From NCBI GenBank assembly GCA_947494085.1, contig CANLTP010000031.1, positions 1 to 9,061 of the forward strand: DNA of 9,061 nucleotides, given 5' to 3'. Made by a program: the position numbers and the translations under genes. Origin of the DNA: Actinomycetota bacterium. GTDB taxonomy: Bacteria > Actinomycetota > Actinomycetes > Nanopelagicales > Nanopelagicaceae. Positions within the stretch are counted from its first letter, which is position 1; the number at the start of each line of letters is the position of its first letter. Positions 7,460 through 9,061 of the stretch are shown one piece after another. The notes under the pieces are model-generated. The model saw only the letters and a program-made list of their open reading frames with translations. It did no database searches and was not told the DNA's origin.

Positions 7460-9061
7460 CTATTCAGCGTTCAGATTAACTTTTTTGGCACGGCCCACGT
7501 TACGTGCTCGCTCGTTCTGATCAAGAATTGTCTTGCGGACGCGGACATGTTTTGGAGTTACCTCAACACATTCATCTTCACGACAGAACTCAAGGGCTTG
7601 CTCAAGGTTTAATAATCTTGGCGGAATAATTCGGTTTGCATCATCGGCACCTGAAGAACGCATATTTGTTAGCTTCTTTTCGCGAACAATATTTACATCC
7701 ATATCTTCAGTTCGGGAATTCTCGCCAACAATCATTCCTTCATAAACTTCAGTTCCAACTTCAAGGAAAATAACGCCGCGCTCTTGCACGCCATCAACTG
7801 CATAAGCAGTAACAGTTCCACGTCGGTCAGCAACAAGTGAACCGCTTAGACGAGTGCGAATTTCACCGTTCCAGTTTTCGTAACCATCGAATACGTGGTG
7901 GAGTAAACCAGTTCCACGAGTTTCAGTTAAGAATTCGGTACGGAAACCAATTAGGCCACGTGATGGAACTTTGTAATCCATGCGGATCCAACCAGTTCCG
8001 TGGTTAACCATTTGCTCCATACGGCCCTTACGAAGCGCCATAAGTTGAGTAACAACTCCAAGATAATCATCTGGAATATCAATGCTCAAACGTTCCATTG
8101 GTTCTTGAAGTTTTCCATCAACTGTTTTCACAACTACTTGTGGCTTTCCAACAGTTAATTCGAAACCTTCGCGACGCATGATTTCAACTAGCACTGCAAG
8201 TTGTAATTCACCGCGGCCTTGAACTTCCCAAGTATCTGGACGTTCAGTATTTAGAACACGAAGTGAAACGTTACCGATTAGTTCGGCATCGAGACGGTTC
8301 TTAACTTGGCGGGCAGTTAGCAGCTTTCCTTCTTGTCCTGCGATCGGTGAAGTATTGATACCAATTGTCATCGAAATTGATGGTTCATCAACGATGATTA
8401 GAGGTAGCGCATGTGGCTTTTCGAGATCGGCAAGAGTTTCGCCCAAGGTAATGGTTTCAATTCCGGCAATCGCCACAATATCTCCAGGACCGGCTTCTAG
8501 CGCAGGAACTCGCTCTAAACCATTTGTAATAAGTAGTTCAGCAATCTTTACGCGTTCGCTAGTTCCATCGGTCTTCATCCACATTACGTTCTCGCCTTTT
8601 TTAATTACACCTTCGCGAATTCGGCAAAGTGCAAGACGGCCAAGATAAGGAGATGAGTCAAGGTTTGTAACGTGTGCTTGTAGCGGTGCACCTTCGTGAT
8701 AAACCGGAGCCGGAATCGTATTGAAAATAACTTCGAATAACGCATCCAAGTTTTCGCGATCTGGCATCACACCGTTTTCTGGGCGATTCATTGATGCGCG
8801 ACCAGCTTTAGCTGATGCATAAACAACTGGGAATTCAATTTGATCATCATTCGCATCAAGATCCATGAACAGGCCGTAAGCCTCGTCAACAACTTCTGGA
8901 ATACGTGAATCGGGACGATCTACTTTATTAATTACCAAAATTACTGGAAGGTTTTTCTCAAGTGCTTTACGGAGCACGAAACGGGTTTGTGGAAGTGGTC
9001 CTTCAGATGCATCGACGAGAAGAATTACACCGTCAACCATTTCTAGTCCACGTTCTACTTC
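7460..9061 (-). CDS. typA: TypA/BipA ribosome-associated translational GTPase (N-terminus outside the window)
   Basis: This is the C-terminal 533 residues of a GTPase of the EF-G/LepA superfamily that binds the ribosome and is linked to stress, cold adaptation and 50S assembly. The frame stays open to the window edge ([11 protein letters not shown]...), so the ATG at 9040 is internal. By family length, roughly 80-90 residues carrying the P-loop, switch I and DTPG are missing. In the visible fragment: NKVD (G4) at 45-48; SAK (G5) at 83-85; a beta-barrel domain II from about 117; domain III from about 227; a domain V-like fold from about 319; and the TypA signature [10 protein letters not shown] at 365-374, followed by the TypA-specific C-terminal domain that ends with the basic [15 protein letters not shown] stretch. 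LepA and EF-G lack this C-terminus. The gene appears intact as far as it is visible. The TAG at 7462-7460 is followed by adnA on the same strand. Confidence 0.95.
   Translation of the reverse strand, partial: EVERGLEMVDGVILLVDASEGPLPQTRFVLRKALEKNLPVILVINKVDRPDSRIPEVVDEAYGLFMDLDANDDQIEFPVVYASAKAGRASMNRPENGVMPDRENLDALFEVIFNTIPAPVYHEGAPLQAHVTNLDSSPYLGRLALCRIREGVIKKGENVMWMKTDGTSERVKIAELLITNGLERVPALEAGPGDIVAIAGIETITLGETLADLEKPHALPLIIVDEPSISMTIGINTSPIAGQEGKLLTARQVKNRLDAELIGNVSLRVLNTERPDTWEVQGRGELQLAVLVEIMRREGFELTVGKPQVVVKTVDGKLQEPMERLSIDIPDDYLGVVTQLMALRKGRMEQMVNHGTGWIRMDYKVPSRGLIGFRTEFLTETRGTGLLHHVFDGYENWNGEIRTRLSGSLVADRRGTVTAYAVDGVQERGVIFLEVGTEVYEGMIVGENSRTEDMDVNIVREKKLTNMRSSGADDANRIIPPRLLNLEQALEFCREDECVEVTPKHVRVRKTILDQNERARNVGRAKKVNLNAE

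Noticed and set aside
7449..7470. Imperfect inverted repeat around the typA stop (AACGCT ... AGCGCTT) considered as a terminator
   Set aside because: The stem needs a bulge, overlaps the typA stop codon, and is followed by AACAGG rather than a T-run. It does not look like an intrinsic terminator.
7460..9040. Treating the ATG at 9040 as the start of typA
   Set aside because: The frame continues to the window edge with typical GTPase sequence (EVERGLE before the Met), and the P-loop and DTPG motifs have yet to appear, so this Met is internal.
1..9061. CRISPR arrays, tRNA or rRNA genes, insertion sequences, attachment sites
   Set aside because: None was seen. About 98% of the window is accounted for by four intact-looking coding regions, and no repeated units or transposase motifs were noticed.

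Overview
The window is about 9.06 kb of dense bacterial chromosome. By eye it is moderately AT-leaning, with GC in the mid-40s or a little lower. It holds four protein genes and only two short non-coding stretches (1-101 and 7414-7459). The AdnA/AdnB pair is a hallmark of Actinobacteria. Its combination with modest GC and very tight packing suggests a streamlined, low-GC actinobacterium such as the freshwater acI / 'Ca. Nanopelagicales' group. That placement is an inference; no rRNA or other marker is present to confirm it.

Layout from left to right. Positions 1-101 are a leader or the end of an upstream gene, with an 11-bp palindrome at 41-51 and a ribosome binding site at 92-96. Positions 102-932 (+) encode a compact cytoplasmic endonuclease/exonuclease/phosphatase (EEP) fold protein with all the expected catalytic residues. 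It converges on, and overlaps by 31 bp, the 3' end of adnB (902-4186, -). adnB overlaps adnA (4183-7413, -) by 4 bp in an ATGA arrangement. A 46-bp gap without an evident terminator separates adnA from the 3' part of typA/bipA (7460 to beyond 9061, -), whose N-terminal GTPase motifs lie outside the window.

How the genes work together. AdnA and AdnB are expected to form the heterodimeric helicase-nuclease that resects double-strand breaks in Actinobacteria, the counterpart of RecBCD and AddAB. Both subunits here carry an SF1 motor and a C-terminal PD-(D/E)XK nuclease. Only AdnA carries the four cysteines for a 4Fe-4S cluster. TypA is a ribosome-associated translational GTPase linked to stress and ribosome assembly; its placement upstream on the same strand suggests co-transcription with adnAB. 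The EEP protein may be an accessory nuclease or phosphodiesterase, but only proximity supports that.

I did not find a convincing undescribed system. The points most worth a second look are the degenerate helicase motif III in AdnA, the typA-adnA-adnB linkage, the adnA start without a Shine-Dalgarno site, and the EEP/adnB convergent overlap.
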